From Alteriqipengyuania lutimaris (GTDB taxonomy: Bacteria > Pseudomonadota > Alphaproteobacteria > Sphingomonadales > Sphingomonadaceae): a DNA stretch of 64,000 nt. The DNA lies in assembly GCF_003363135.1 (NCBI RefSeq), contig NZ_QRBB01000002.1:372001-436000 (forward strand), in the 5' to 3' direction. The translations under genes and the position numbers were made by a program. Below, one piece after another: positions 45,822 through 54,287 of this stretch; within the stretch, counting starts at the first letter, position 1, and each line of letters starts with the position of its first letter. Under the pieces are notes generated by a model. It was not told the origin of the DNA. It saw only the letters and a program-made list of their open reading frames with translations, and did not search any database.

Positions 45822-46718
45822 ATGCCGGTCGGCTTGTGGCTGCTCGGTGTTTTCACGTTCTCGACCGCCACGCTCGCGCAGGAGCAGGGGGGACGCCCGA
45901 CCGGGGATGACGCCCCCACCATCATCGTCGAAGGGCAGGTGCAGCGCGGCGAGGATGCCCGCGAACTCGCCGAAGACATCCTACGGCCGGCGCGCGGCGG
46001 CGAAGTCATGGAGCGTTTTTATCAACCTTTATGCCCGCGCGTCATCGGCCTCCAGCCTGACGTGGCGCAGGTCCTCGCCGACCGGATATTGGCAAACGCG
46101 GCGTCCGCCGGGATCGAGCCGGGCGACGAGGGATGCACTCCAAACGTTCTGGTCGCTTTCGTCGACGACGTGGCGGGCGACCTGGAGGATTTGCTGGAGA
46201 ACCAGCCGTGGGCTTTCGGAGGATTGAAGAGGTACCAGCGGTCAAGGGTCGCAAACGAGGAAGGGCCCACCCGTGCCTGGCACGTCACGCAGATCGGCGA
46301 TCGCCACGGCAAGCCGCGCGAAGAGACGCTCCATACCGGCATTCCAGTGGTCAGACGTCCTCCGAATGGCGGCACGCTGATCAAGTTGCCGACCACGGTC
46401 CTCATTTCGGCCTCGGTCGTGCTGATCGAACGCAACGCCATCCGGGGCAAGTCGTTGCGGCAGATCGGCGACTTCGCATCGATGCGGGCGCTCCTCCCGG
46501 TCGAGGAGACCGCGCAGGGCGCGACCGGCCCGGTCGCGACGATTCTCTCGCTCTTCGTCCTCGCGGACGCCCCGGAAGGGCTGACCGAATTCGACCGGAC
46601 GTTCCTTGGAACCTATTATTCGGACGACAGATCGGGCCTGCGGACCGGTCTCGCGATCGAGGCGATCGGTCGTGAATTCGGCGAACGCCTCGACGAGGCG
46701 GCCGAGACGGAGGACTGA
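45822..46718 (+). CDS. uncharacterised secreted protein, paralogue of the divergent neighbour
   Basis: 298 aa, unknown function. The ATG at 45822 follows GAAGAAGG and starts a signal peptide (GLWLLGVFTFSTATLAQE); an ATG at 45756 adds an Arg-rich stretch and is less likely. The same motif order as the minus-strand neighbour is seen: IIVEGQV, RFYQPLCPRVIGL, RILANAASAGI, GCTPNVLVAFVDDVAGDL, NQPWAFGG, ASMRALLPV and FDRTFLGTYY. The spacer between the two divergent starts is about 175 bp. The conserved D-D and PLC / GC pairs suggest a common fold; no catalytic motif is recognised. Confidence 0.75.
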   Translation: MPVGLWLLGVFTFSTATLAQEQGGRPTGDDAPTIIVEGQVQRGEDARELAEDILRPARGGEVMERFYQPLCPRVIGLQPDVAQVLADRILANAASAGIEPGDEGCTPNVLVAFVDDVAGDLEDLLENQPWAFGGLKRYQRSRVANEEGPTRAWHVTQIGDRHGKPREETLHTGIPVVRRPPNGGTLIKLPTTVLISASVVLIERNAIRGKSLRQIGDFASMRALLPVEETAQGATGPVATILSLFVLADAPEGLTEFDRTFLGTYYSDDRSGLRTGLAIEAIGREFGERLDEAAETED

Positions 46719-46749
46719 GCGGCAGGACAAGCACGATTCTCGCGACGAC

Positions 46750-46777
46750 GGCGCCCCCTTTCGAGTAAGGGAGCGCC
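46750..46777. terminator. bidirectional hairpin between convergent genes
   Basis: Arms GGCGCCCCCTT (46750-46760) and AAGGGAGCGCC (46767-46777) pair with one mismatch around a 6-base loop. It lies between the ends of the secreted-protein gene and the RcnB-like gene; short T/A tracts flank the stem top rather than the end. Confidence 0.45.
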
Positions 46778-46836
46778 GCGCCGGACATGAGATCGCGAGA
46801 GCAGTGGGGAGGATCCTGCCGGTCAGCGGTCTCTCG

Positions 46837-47448
46837 TCACCAGAAGAAGTTGTCGTAGACCACCAGCACCCTTCCGCTGCGGGTATCGATCAGCAGCACG
46901 TCGTTGCCGTAGCGAATCCAGCGCTGGTAGCCGTAGCGCGGCTGCGGGAGATAGTATTCATAGGGGTCGACCCAGTAGCGCTGGCCCCAGAAGACGTTCG
47001 CGAACAAGCGTTCGCCAACGCTCAACCGATGGTAGCTATATCCACGCGGCGCGTAATAGGCCCCGCGGCGGAAAGCATAGCGATCGGCTTGGCGATAGGC
47101 GCGCCAGTCGCGATAGGCCCGCCGTTGATCGCGGCGGTAATCGCGCCGCGCATCCTGACGGGCATCGCGGCGTGCGTCCTGCCGGGCGTCGCGGTAAGCA
47201 TCGTGCCGGGCATCCTGGCGAACCTCACGCCGGTCTTCGCGGCGATCCTGCCGCACATCCCGTCGCTCCTCGCGAACCTCACGCCGGTCTTCGCGCCGAT
47301 CCTGCCGGCGATCCTGCCGAGCCTCGGCGCGGGCTTGGGCGTAGCCCTCGGCCCGCTCCTGCTGACGCAATTCCGGCCCGCGCTGGGCCTGTGCCGCAGC
47401 GGGAAGGACAAGCCCTGCGGCGGCCGCCAACATCAATACATTACGCAT
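46837..47448 (-). CDS. RcnB-family periplasmic protein with DRRE/RQDR repeats
   Basis: 203-aa secreted protein. The ATG at 47448 has GAGGAG upstream; a GTG at 47457 overlaps that signal. After the signal peptide (VLMLAAAAGLVLPAAAQAQ) comes a ~90-residue strongly charged, Arg/Asp/Glu-rich segment of repeats (RQDRREDRREV; DARRDARQDAR) that should be helical or disordered. The C-terminal RcnB domain (about residues 125-203) has YYLPQPRYGYQRWIRYGNDVLLIDTRSGRVL. E. coli RcnB influences Ni/Co homeostasis; a metal role here is unproven. Confidence 0.85.
   Translation of the reverse strand: MRNVLMLAAAAGLVLPAAAQAQRGPELRQQERAEGYAQARAEARQDRRQDRREDRREVREERRDVRQDRREDRREVRQDARHDAYRDARQDARRDARQDARRDYRRDQRRAYRDWRAYRQADRYAFRRGAYYAPRGYSYHRLSVGERLFANVFWGQRYWVDPYEYYLPQPRYGYQRWIRYGNDVLLIDTRSGRVLVVYDNFFW
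47218..47340 (-). repeat. tandem charged repeats inside the RcnB-like gene
   Basis: Direct repeats of about 23-37 bases (e.g. starting at 47218 and 47272, 54 bases apart) encode REVRQD/DRREDRRE units. They are internal to the gene and in phase, so copy-number change would keep the frame. Confidence 0.7.
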
Positions 47449-47728
47449 TACGGTCACTCCTCAAGAATGCCCGCTACCGGGCACGCATTCAGGAATATGA
47501 CGTCTAACATGAACGAATGAGGATCGATGTCGAGCGGACCGACCGATTTGTTGTCGCGGATTGTATCGGGGTCGCAGAAAGGAGCCCACGACCTGCGATT
47601 TCGTCCCGCGACGCCTCCGGCGCATTACACCGACGTGACTTTCCACCGGGTCGCACCACTCACGCTTGCCACGCTTCTCGCGCGCCCTAAACTCGCGACT
47701 CGCAATCGCCCTCAAACCCAGGAGACGC

Positions 47729-48772
47729 ATGGGCCGCAGACCAACCCGCGCCGGAGAGCCCCGGCTTTCCCCGCCGCCGCACCCGCAGCGTGAGATACGC
47801 CGCGCGAAAGTGGACATGGAGTTCGAGAACCAGTCGCTCCTCGTGCCGCTGTTCGGCCAGTTCGATGCCAATCTGGTGCAGGTCGAAAACCGCCTGTCGG
47901 TCTTCATCTCGGCCCGCGGCGACAAGGTGATGATCGAGGGGCCCGAAGATTCGGTCGCCCGCGCGCGCGACGTCCTCCAGGCGATGTACGACCGGCTGGC
48001 GCTGGGCCAGGATCTGGACGAGGGCGCGATCGAGGCGATCATCGCGATGACCAACGAGCCCACGCTCGACGGGATCATCAAGGGCCGCAAGCCGGGCGAG
48101 GATGGCGCGCCGCCGATCATGATCCGCACCCGGCGCAAGACGATCGTGCCGCGCAGCGCGGTGCAGGCGCATTACATGCGCTCGCTCAGCCGCGACGACA
48201 TCATCTTTGCGCTCGGCCCGGCAGGTACCGGCAAGACCTACCTCGCGGTCGCGCAGGCGGTCGCCCAGCTGACCAGCGGCAGCGTGCAGCGCCTGATCCT
48301 CAGCCGTCCGGCAGTGGAGGCGGGCGAGAAGATCGGCTTCCTGCCCGGCGATATGAAGGAGAAAGTCGATCCCTTCCTGCGCCCGCTCTACGACGCACTG
48401 TACGACTGCATGCCGCCCGAACAGGTCGAGCGGCACATCGCCAGCGGCGTGATCGAGATCGCGCCGATCGCCTTCATGCGTGGGCGCACGCTGGCGGACG
48501 CCTTCGTGATCCTCGACGAGGCGCAGAACACCACGCGCGAACAGATGAAGATGTTCCTCACCCGCTTCGGCCAGAACGCGCGGATGGTGATCGCGGGCGA
48601 CCCGCGGCAGGTCGACATCCCCGGCGGCGACCGCATGAGCGGCCTCGTCGACGCGGTCGACAAGCTGGAAGGCATCGAAGGCTTCGGCACGATCCGCTTC
48701 ACCAGCGCGGACGTGGTGAGGCACCCGATCGTTGGGCGGATCGTGGATGCGTACGAGGGGACGGAGGAGTAG
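47729..48772 (+). CDS. phoH: PhoH-like ATPase (YbeZ family)
   Basis: 347-aa cytosolic ATP-binding protein thought to work with YbeY in rRNA/ribosome processing. The ATG at 47729 follows AGGAG; a longer frame from 47666 lacks a signal. An N-terminal KH-like region (residues ~30-100) precedes the P-loop ATPase with FALGPAGTGKTYLAVAQ (Walker A), RLILSRPAVEAGE, LGF-type LPGDMKEKVDPFLRPLYDAL, and FVILDEAQNTT (Walker B/DEAQ). In most relatives ybeY and corC follow at once; here they are displaced to 54.3 kb by about 5.5 kb of other genes. Confidence 0.96.
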   Translation: MGRRPTRAGEPRLSPPPHPQREIRRAKVDMEFENQSLLVPLFGQFDANLVQVENRLSVFISARGDKVMIEGPEDSVARARDVLQAMYDRLALGQDLDEGAIEAIIAMTNEPTLDGIIKGRKPGEDGAPPIMIRTRRKTIVPRSAVQAHYMRSLSRDDIIFALGPAGTGKTYLAVAQAVAQLTSGSVQRLILSRPAVEAGEKIGFLPGDMKEKVDPFLRPLYDALYDCMPPEQVERHIASGVIEIAPIAFMRGRTLADAFVILDEAQNTTREQMKMFLTRFGQNARMVIAGDPRQVDIPGGDRMSGLVDAVDKLEGIEGFGTIRFTSADVVRHPIVGRIVDAYEGTEE

Positions 48773-48778
48773 GCCTAA

Positions 48779-49204
48779 GTGCTGAGGGCAGAGTATCGGA
48801 GAGGCTTTGTAGTGGCCTGTTTCCTCGTCTGCGCATTCGCCGCGGTCTTCGTCTTTTCCGGTGAGGAGAGCATTGGGCGAACGAGCAGACTGCTGTACTC
48901 GGGTGAAGACCTGACCGCGTTTGGCCTCGTCATTTTCGGTATTGGAATGATCGGAGCGGGGCTTTTTTCTGTATTTTCTTTCCGTGCGGTTCTTGGCCTT
49001 CCAGCGATTCTCAGCGACGGTGAGTATCTGCGCTCCTACACGTTTCCATTCTCAAGCACGCCAATCAGCGAAATCGAGACGCTTGAATCGACATCAAAGG
49101 ATGCCGAGGTTCGACTGAAGGACGGGAGTGTCCGGAAGATCAATGTACGGATGGTCCGCGATCCTGAACTCTTTTTCGACGGACTAAATCTGACTGTTGG
49201 TTAG
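48779..49204 (+). CDS. small uncharacterised membrane protein, AT-richer than neighbours
   Basis: 141 aa from a GTG start 4 bases beyond the phoH stop. Two hydrophobic segments (FVVACFLVCAFAAVFVF; LVIFGIGMIGAGLFSVFSF) are followed by a ~70-residue soluble tail with strand-like VRLKDGSVRKINVRMV, recalling small PH-like membrane domains. No family recognised. Base composition is clearly less GC-rich than its surroundings (T-rich stretches near 48966-48985), suggesting recent acquisition. A palindromic repeat follows 38 bases downstream. Confidence 0.6.
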   Translation: MLRAEYRRGFVVACFLVCAFAAVFVFSGEESIGRTSRLLYSGEDLTAFGLVIFGIGMIGAGLFSVFSFRAVLGLPAILSDGEYLRSYTFPFSSTPISEIETLESTSKDAEVRLKDGSVRKINVRMVRDPELFFDGLNLTVG

Positions 49205-49242
49205 AGAATGCCGCCGCGCTCCCGACAAGAAACTAGCCAATT

Positions 49243-49328
49243 CGTCACCCCGGACTTGATCCGGGGCGAGGCTATTTCATGTGCATCCCAGCATAAAAGC
49301 CCGACCCCGGGTCAAGTCCGGGGTGACG
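49243..49328. repeat. palindromic intergenic repeat, copy 2 (GTCACCCCGG family)
   Basis: Inverted repeat with arms 49243-49272 (CGTCACCCCGGACTTGATCC...) and 49299-49328 (...GGTCAAGTCCGGGGTGACG), nearly perfect, 26-base loop. It matches the arms of the copy at 43254-43347. It separates the 3' ends of the small membrane protein gene (+) and the OmpA gene (-), so it could also act as a bidirectional transcription-end hairpin. Confidence 0.8.
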
Positions 49329-49372
49329 AGTGAATTGAAAAGGGCGGACCTCGCAGCCCGCCCCTCTCAAAA

Positions 49373-50269
49373 TCACATCCCGTCGACCGCCTTGCTGACG
49401 AGGATGTTCACCGCCACGCGGCGGTTCTGCTGCTTGCCGTAGTCGGTGGAATTGTCGGCCACCGGGTCGGCCTGCGCCATGCCGGTCGGCGTCAGCATGC
49501 GGTAGGGCTTCCAGCCGCACTGCTGCTGCAGGTAGTTCACCACCCGCTCGGCGCGCTTCTCGCTCAGTTCCTGGTTGATCTCGTAGCTGCCGGTCGAATC
49601 GGTGTAGCCGACCACCAGCAGCAGCGCGTTGTCCATCGCGTCCGCCTGTGCGGCGGCACCGCACAGCTGCGACTGGGCCTGGCCCGACAGCGCGTATTCG
49701 CCGGTGTCGAAATAGACGTTGGTCGTGCCCTTCACGTTGTAATTGTCGATATCGGCCACGCGCCCGCGCAGCGCCTCGGTCGCGGCGGTCTGTTCGGCGA
49801 AGCCCTGCTGCGTGCCGCGCTGTATCATCGCCGCGGTCTTCAGGTCGGACTCCTTCATGCTGATGCGCTGCGCGATCAGCCCCTGATCCCACTGCACGGT
49901 GCGCACGGTGACGGGCACGCCGTTGAAGAGCTGGCTGTCGTCGAGCGAGGTACGGCCGAGGCCGAGGAACCCGCCGCGCGACTTGATCTCGGTCGCATTG
50001 GCGACAAACACGACGGTCTGCGTGCCGTCCTCGGACGTGACCTGGATGCGATCGTCAGCCTGCGCCGAGATGAAGCCGTCGATCTCGGGTCCGTCGGGCA
50101 GCCCGGAAATATCGGCCGGAAACGCGCCGGTGACGGTCAGCGTGTTCTCGGCGGTGGTTTCGGCCGGGGCGTCCTCCCACTGCTCCTGCGCCGACCCGCT
50201 CGCCGGCAGGGCAAGCGCGGCGATCCCGCAGACGAGGGCCGCCCTGGTGCTGTTCGAAATGGTATTCAT
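49373..50269 (-). CDS. OmpA-family outer membrane/periplasmic protein
   Basis: 298 aa. The ATG at 50269 has GGAG upstream and begins a Sec signal (ALVCGIAALALPASGSAQ); the longer frame from 50404 precedes it without a signal. The N-terminal part (residues ~25-165) is a DUF5666-like strand-rich region (TLTVTGAFPADISGLPDG; TVVFVANATEIKS) and the C-terminal OmpA peptidoglycan-binding domain (~180-298) has VYFDTGEYALS, VVGYTDSTGSYEINQELSEKRAERV in segments and QNRRVAVNI, with the conserved Asp and Arg that bind diaminopimelate. No beta-barrel is evident, so it may be periplasmic. Confidence 0.9.
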   Translation of the reverse strand: MNTISNSTRAALVCGIAALALPASGSAQEQWEDAPAETTAENTLTVTGAFPADISGLPDGPEIDGFISAQADDRIQVTSEDGTQTVVFVANATEIKSRGGFLGLGRTSLDDSQLFNGVPVTVRTVQWDQGLIAQRISMKESDLKTAAMIQRGTQQGFAEQTAATEALRGRVADIDNYNVKGTTNVYFDTGEYALSGQAQSQLCGAAAQADAMDNALLLVVGYTDSTGSYEINQELSEKRAERVVNYLQQQCGWKPYRMLTPTGMAQADPVADNSTDYGKQQNRRVAVNILVSKAVDGM

Positions 50270-50588
50270 CGTCTCGACTCCATCGAATTGGCCCCGCCGC
50301 CGATCCCGGTGCGCGAGGTTTGGGCCGGTCGCCTCGTCGAAGAGACCGGCATGTGAAGCCCCCGTCAGTTGCGATTGGTGACGAACGATCGACTGACGAG
50401 CCATCCCAATGACGGCCCCATCGCGGCGTTCCCGGCGGAGATGCGGGACGGCGCGAAATCGCGACGGCTCGGTGTGGCACAGGGATAAGCCGAGCGAAAG
50501 GCGATAGCTCTTGGCGGATCGGCCCCTCGCCCCCTATCCCCCGTTCCCGAAGCCTATCGGCCCAAAGTCCATCGGAAGGAACTCGCGC

Positions 50589-51755
50589 GTGCCCATTCCC
50601 GCTGCCCGGAACGACTTTCCCGAAATCCGCGACGCCGTGCGCGCGCTGGTCCGGGGGTTCGGCGACAGCTACTTTCGCAAGAAAGACGAAGCGCGCGAAT
50701 ATCCCGAGGAATTCGTCGAGGCGCTGACGAAGGAAGGCTGGATGGCCGCGCTGATTCCCGAGGAATTCGGCGGCGCGGGGCTCGGCCTGACCGAAGCCAG
50801 CATCATCATGGAGGAGATCAACCGGGCGGGCGGCAATTCGGGCGCGTGCCACGGGCAGATGTACAACATGAACACGCTGCTGCGGCACGGCAGCGACGCG
50901 CAGAAGGCGAAGTTCCTCCCCGAGATCGCCAGCGGCGCGCTGCGGCTGCAGAGCATGGCGGTGACCGAGCCGACCACCGGCACCAACACCACCGATCTGA
51001 AGACCCGCGCCGTACGCAAGGGCGATACCTATGTGATTGACGGGCAGAAGGTGTGGATCAGCCGCATCCAGCATTCGGACCTGATGATCCTGCTCGCGCG
51101 CACCACGCCGCGCGACGAGGTGAAAAGGAAGTCCGACGGGCTCTCGATCTTCCTCGTCGACCTGCACGCGGCCATCGGCAACGGGATGGAAATCCGCCCG
51201 ATCCGCAACATGGTCAACCACGAGACCAACGAGGTGTTCTTCGACGCGCTCGAACTGCCCGCGAGCAGCCTGATCGGCGAGGAGGGCAAGGGCTTCCGCT
51301 ACATCCTCGACGGGCTGAACGCCGAACGCGCGCTTATCGCGGCCGAGTGCATCGGCGATGGCTACTGGTTCGTCGAGAAGGCGGCGGAGTATGGCAGCGA
51401 GCGCGTGGTGTTCGACCGGCCGATCGGCCAGAATCAGGGCGTCCAGTTCCCCATCGCGCAGGCCTATATGGAGGTGCGCGCGGCGGACCTGATGCGCTAC
51501 GAGGCGTGCCGCCTGTTCGACGACGGCCAGCCTTGCGGGGCGGAGGCGAACATGGCCAAGCACCTCGCCGCCGAAAGTTCATGGAAGGCAGCTAACGCCT
51601 GCATGCAGACCTTCGGCGGCTTCGGCTTCGCGGCGGAATATGATGTCGAGCGCAAGTTCCGCGAGACGCGGCTCTATCAAGTAGCACCGATCAGTTCGAA
51701 CCTCATTTTAAGCTATGTCGGCGAACACGTGCTCGGAATGCCACGTTCATTTTAG
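50589..51755 (+). CDS. acyl-CoA dehydrogenase family protein
   Basis: 388-aa FAD flavoenzyme catalysing alpha,beta-dehydrogenation of an acyl-CoA. The GTG at 50589 has GGAAGGAA upstream; an upstream frame from 50511 is Pro-rich and unlikely. Marks: LIPEEFGGAGLGLTEASIIMEEI, the FAD/substrate site AVTEPTTGTNTTDLKTRA, NGQ-type VIDGQKVWISRIQHSD, and QTFGGFGFAAEYDVERKFRETRLYQVAPIS, which is the C-terminal FAD motif. The catalytic Glu position cannot be fixed by eye. Substrate chain length or branching is not inferable. Confidence 0.93.
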   Translation: MPIPAARNDFPEIRDAVRALVRGFGDSYFRKKDEAREYPEEFVEALTKEGWMAALIPEEFGGAGLGLTEASIIMEEINRAGGNSGACHGQMYNMNTLLRHGSDAQKAKFLPEIASGALRLQSMAVTEPTTGTNTTDLKTRAVRKGDTYVIDGQKVWISRIQHSDLMILLARTTPRDEVKRKSDGLSIFLVDLHAAIGNGMEIRPIRNMVNHETNEVFFDALELPASSLIGEEGKGFRYILDGLNAERALIAAECIGDGYWFVEKAAEYGSERVVFDRPIGQNQGVQFPIAQAYMEVRAADLMRYEACRLFDDGQPCGAEANMAKHLAAESSWKAANACMQTFGGFGFAAEYDVERKFRETRLYQVAPISSNLILSYVGEHVLGMPRSF

Positions 51756-51925
51756 AATGACACACGCGCTCGCGACGGGAAATTGCGCATCCCATCCATT
51801 CGAGGCGCCTATTTGATTCATTCCTCACTCAGCATAAAGATTCGATATTTGCACAATTCTGCGCAACATCGATGCGAACCGGAACGAATTCGGAACATCC
51901 TCCTCCACTCGTCCCTTGATTAGGT

Positions 51926-52519
51926 ATGGGACCTGACAACATCGACGCCGATCACACCTCCACTCACCATATGCCGAGCCGTCGCGAACGGCTTCAGGCG
52001 TTCATGCGCCTCAAGACGCAGCGCCGCTATCTCATCGCCGGTGTCGCCGCGCTCGGCGTGTCGACCGCCGCGTTCGCGGGCGCATTCGCCAATGAAAGCG
52101 GGTCGCCCGATGTCGTAAAGCTCGGTGCGGGCAAGGCCAGCGTCGAGGCGGAGCCGGTCGCGGCCTACGAACCGCTGGCCGAGGAAGCGGCTGCGCCCTC
52201 CCCCACGCCCTCGACTTCGGAAAGCCCGATGGGCGCCGGAGAGGCGAGCTATTACGGCCACGAACTCGCGGGCAACCGCACCGCCAGCGGCGAGGTGTTC
52301 GACCCTGGCCAGCTGACCGCAGCACACCGCACGCTGCCGCTGGGCAGCAAGGTCCGCGTGACCAATCCGCGCAATGGCGAGAGCGTCGTCGTGCGGATCA
52401 ACGATCGCGGCCCTTTTCACGGCAATCGCGTGATCGACCTGTCGACCGCCGCCGCACGCACGATCGGGCTGATCCGGTCGGGAACGGGGCGCGTCAATCT
52501 GGCCCTGCTGATCGACTGA
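51926..52519 (+). CDS. rlpA: RlpA-like septal ring lytic transglycosylase / double-psi beta-barrel protein
   Basis: 197-aa exported protein. An N-terminal signal anchor (YLIAGVAALGVSTAAFAGA) is followed by a Pro/Glu-rich linker and a C-terminal DPBB domain from about residue 103: GEASYYGHELAGNRTASGEVFDP, AAHRTLPLGSKVRVTN, VRINDRGPFHGNRVIDLSTAAA in segments. These are the diagnostic RlpA motifs, with catalytic Asp in NDRGP. No SPOR domain is present. The ATG at 51926 is used; MPSRRERL at 51971 is a possible alternative. Confidence 0.9.
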   Translation: MGPDNIDADHTSTHHMPSRRERLQAFMRLKTQRRYLIAGVAALGVSTAAFAGAFANESGSPDVVKLGAGKASVEAEPVAAYEPLAEEAAAPSPTPSTSESPMGAGEASYYGHELAGNRTASGEVFDPGQLTAAHRTLPLGSKVRVTNPRNGESVVVRINDRGPFHGNRVIDLSTAAARTIGLIRSGTGRVNLALLID

Positions 52520-52574
52520 CCGCGACGCGTTTTCTTCGATGGTGAGAGGACCGCGGGCGTTCGGCCAGCGGCAG

Positions 52575-54017
52575 TCAGGCCTCGACCCGTTCCAGCAGCA
52601 CCTCGAGCATGCACACCACACCATCGGGCTCGTAATGCATCTCGACGCGCGTGCCGCGCCGCGAACTGATGCCGGAACGGATCAGCTTCGAGCCGAAGCC
52701 CTCACGCTCGGGCGGTGACACCGACGGCCCTCCACGCTCGCGCCAGGTAAGCGACAGGGCGTCGTGATCTTTGTGCCGCGCCACGTGCCACGTCACCTGC
52801 ACCTGCCCCTCCGCATTCGAAAGCGCGCCGTACTTGATCGCGTTGGTCGTCAGTTCGTGGACGATCATGGTCAGCGCGAGCGCAACCTCGGGGCTCAGCA
52901 GGTAATCGGCACCCTCCAGCTTCAGGCGATCCACATCGGCTCCGGCGGCGGACTCGAAGGTCAGGGATACGATGTCGTCCACCCGCGCCGGCGACCAGCT
53001 CGACGCGGTCAGCAGGGCATGCGCGGCGGCAAGCGCCTGGAGCCGCGCCTTGTAGGTCGTCATCGCTCCTTGCGCTTCGCCGATCCCGCGAAACGTCTGC
53101 TGCGCGAGCCCCTGGACGACTGCCAGCGTGTTCTTCACCCGGTGGTTGAGTTCCTGGATCAGCAGCGCCTGACGTTCCTCGTACTCGATCTCCTCGGTCA
53201 CGTCGTAGCCCTGCACAATGATCCCGGTGACCGTGCCGTCGTGATCGAACATCGGCTGAAAGATGAAGTTGAGCACCCGGCGCGTCTGCGAGGGATCATT
53301 GGCGCCTTCGAGCACCACCGGCTCGCGCCGGCCGATATAGGGCTCGCCGGTGCGATACACCGTGTCGAGCACGTCTACGAAACCCTGCCCGACCACCTCG
53401 GGAAGCGCATCCCTGACCGACCGGCCGACCAGCTCGCTGCGCCCGACCAGATCCAGATAGGCGGCGTTGGTCATCTGGAAGACGTGATCATCACCCCCCA
53501 GAACCGCGACGAAACCGGGCGCCTGCTGGAAGAATTCGAGCAGTCGGCGGCTCTCGCGCGCTAGATCGCGATTGCGCGCCTGGATCGCTTCGGCACGGCG
53601 CACCACGCCGACCTCGTCGCGCAGCTTGCGCAGCTTCTGCAATTCGGTGACGTCGACAGTGTGCTGCAGGATGTATCTGAGCGTGCCGTCATCGTCCTTG
53701 AGCGGCGTGTGCGTAGCGCTCCAGTACCGTGCTTCCATCGATCCGTCGGGGCGCGCGATATCGTACCGGATCAGCGCGATCTCGTCGCGCTCCTCGGTCT
53801 CGACAACGCTGCGCAGGGACTGGTCGAGAAGGCGGAAGCTTTCCGATTCGGGATCGGCGGGAAAGGCTTCGAACATCGGCTTGCCGATGATGTCCTCGCG
53901 TTCGCGCATGGTGGCCGAAAGATAGGCGCGGTTCATCCAGACGAGCCGCAGGTCCCTGTCCAGCAACACATAGGGGTTGGGCGAAAACTCGGCCAGTTGC
54001 AGAAAATCGATGTCCAA
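52575..54017 (-). CDS. PAS-domain HWE-family sensor histidine kinase
   Basis: 480-aa soluble kinase with TTG start and AAGGGA upstream. Two PAS domains: residues ~5-125 (PNPYVLLDRDLRLVWMNRAY; YILQHTVDVTEL) and ~160-280 (APGFVAVLGGDDHVFQMTNAAY; GIIVQGYDVTEE). The HWE signature is clear: phosphoacceptor ELNHRVKNTLAVVQ, ATPase HELTTNAIKYGALS, and the W-x-E as WRERGGPSV. It lies 55 bases past rlpA, tail to tail, and divergent from ybeY. No response regulator is adjacent. Input could be light, redox or a small molecule; no flavin Cys of a LOV domain is seen. Confidence 0.91.
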   Translation of the reverse strand: MDIDFLQLAEFSPNPYVLLDRDLRLVWMNRAYLSATMREREDIIGKPMFEAFPADPESESFRLLDQSLRSVVETEERDEIALIRYDIARPDGSMEARYWSATHTPLKDDDGTLRYILQHTVDVTELQKLRKLRDEVGVVRRAEAIQARNRDLARESRRLLEFFQQAPGFVAVLGGDDHVFQMTNAAYLDLVGRSELVGRSVRDALPEVVGQGFVDVLDTVYRTGEPYIGRREPVVLEGANDPSQTRRVLNFIFQPMFDHDGTVTGIIVQGYDVTEEIEYEERQALLIQELNHRVKNTLAVVQGLAQQTFRGIGEAQGAMTTYKARLQALAAAHALLTASSWSPARVDDIVSLTFESAAGADVDRLKLEGADYLLSPEVALALTMIVHELTTNAIKYGALSNAEGQVQVTWHVARHKDHDALSLTWRERGGPSVSPPEREGFGSKLIRSGISSRRGTRVEMHYEPDGVVCMLEVLLERVEA

Positions 54018-54287
54018 ATCGGTCCCTTGCCATACGCGGGGAAGCGGCAGAAAAAAGCATCTAGAGCACGTGTCGGTTCCCTGTCACGCAAACACTGCCG
54101 TTCGCACGGCAAGCACGGCCCTTTCCTACCCACGGCACCCGGCGTTACAGAGGCGTCATGGTCACCGCGTCCTCCCCTTTGCACCCCCGCCCGCAGCAAG
54201 GCTTCGCCAGAGCCGTTTTTTTCACCCCAGGACAGTGTGTCAGGTGTGTCAGGCGAGCCGTGCGGGCGACGAACGGAGGCATCGGCC

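Noticed and set aside
47218..47340. CRISPR-like direct repeats
   Set aside because: Repeats are in frame inside the RcnB-like coding sequence and encode charged units; spacers are not unique.
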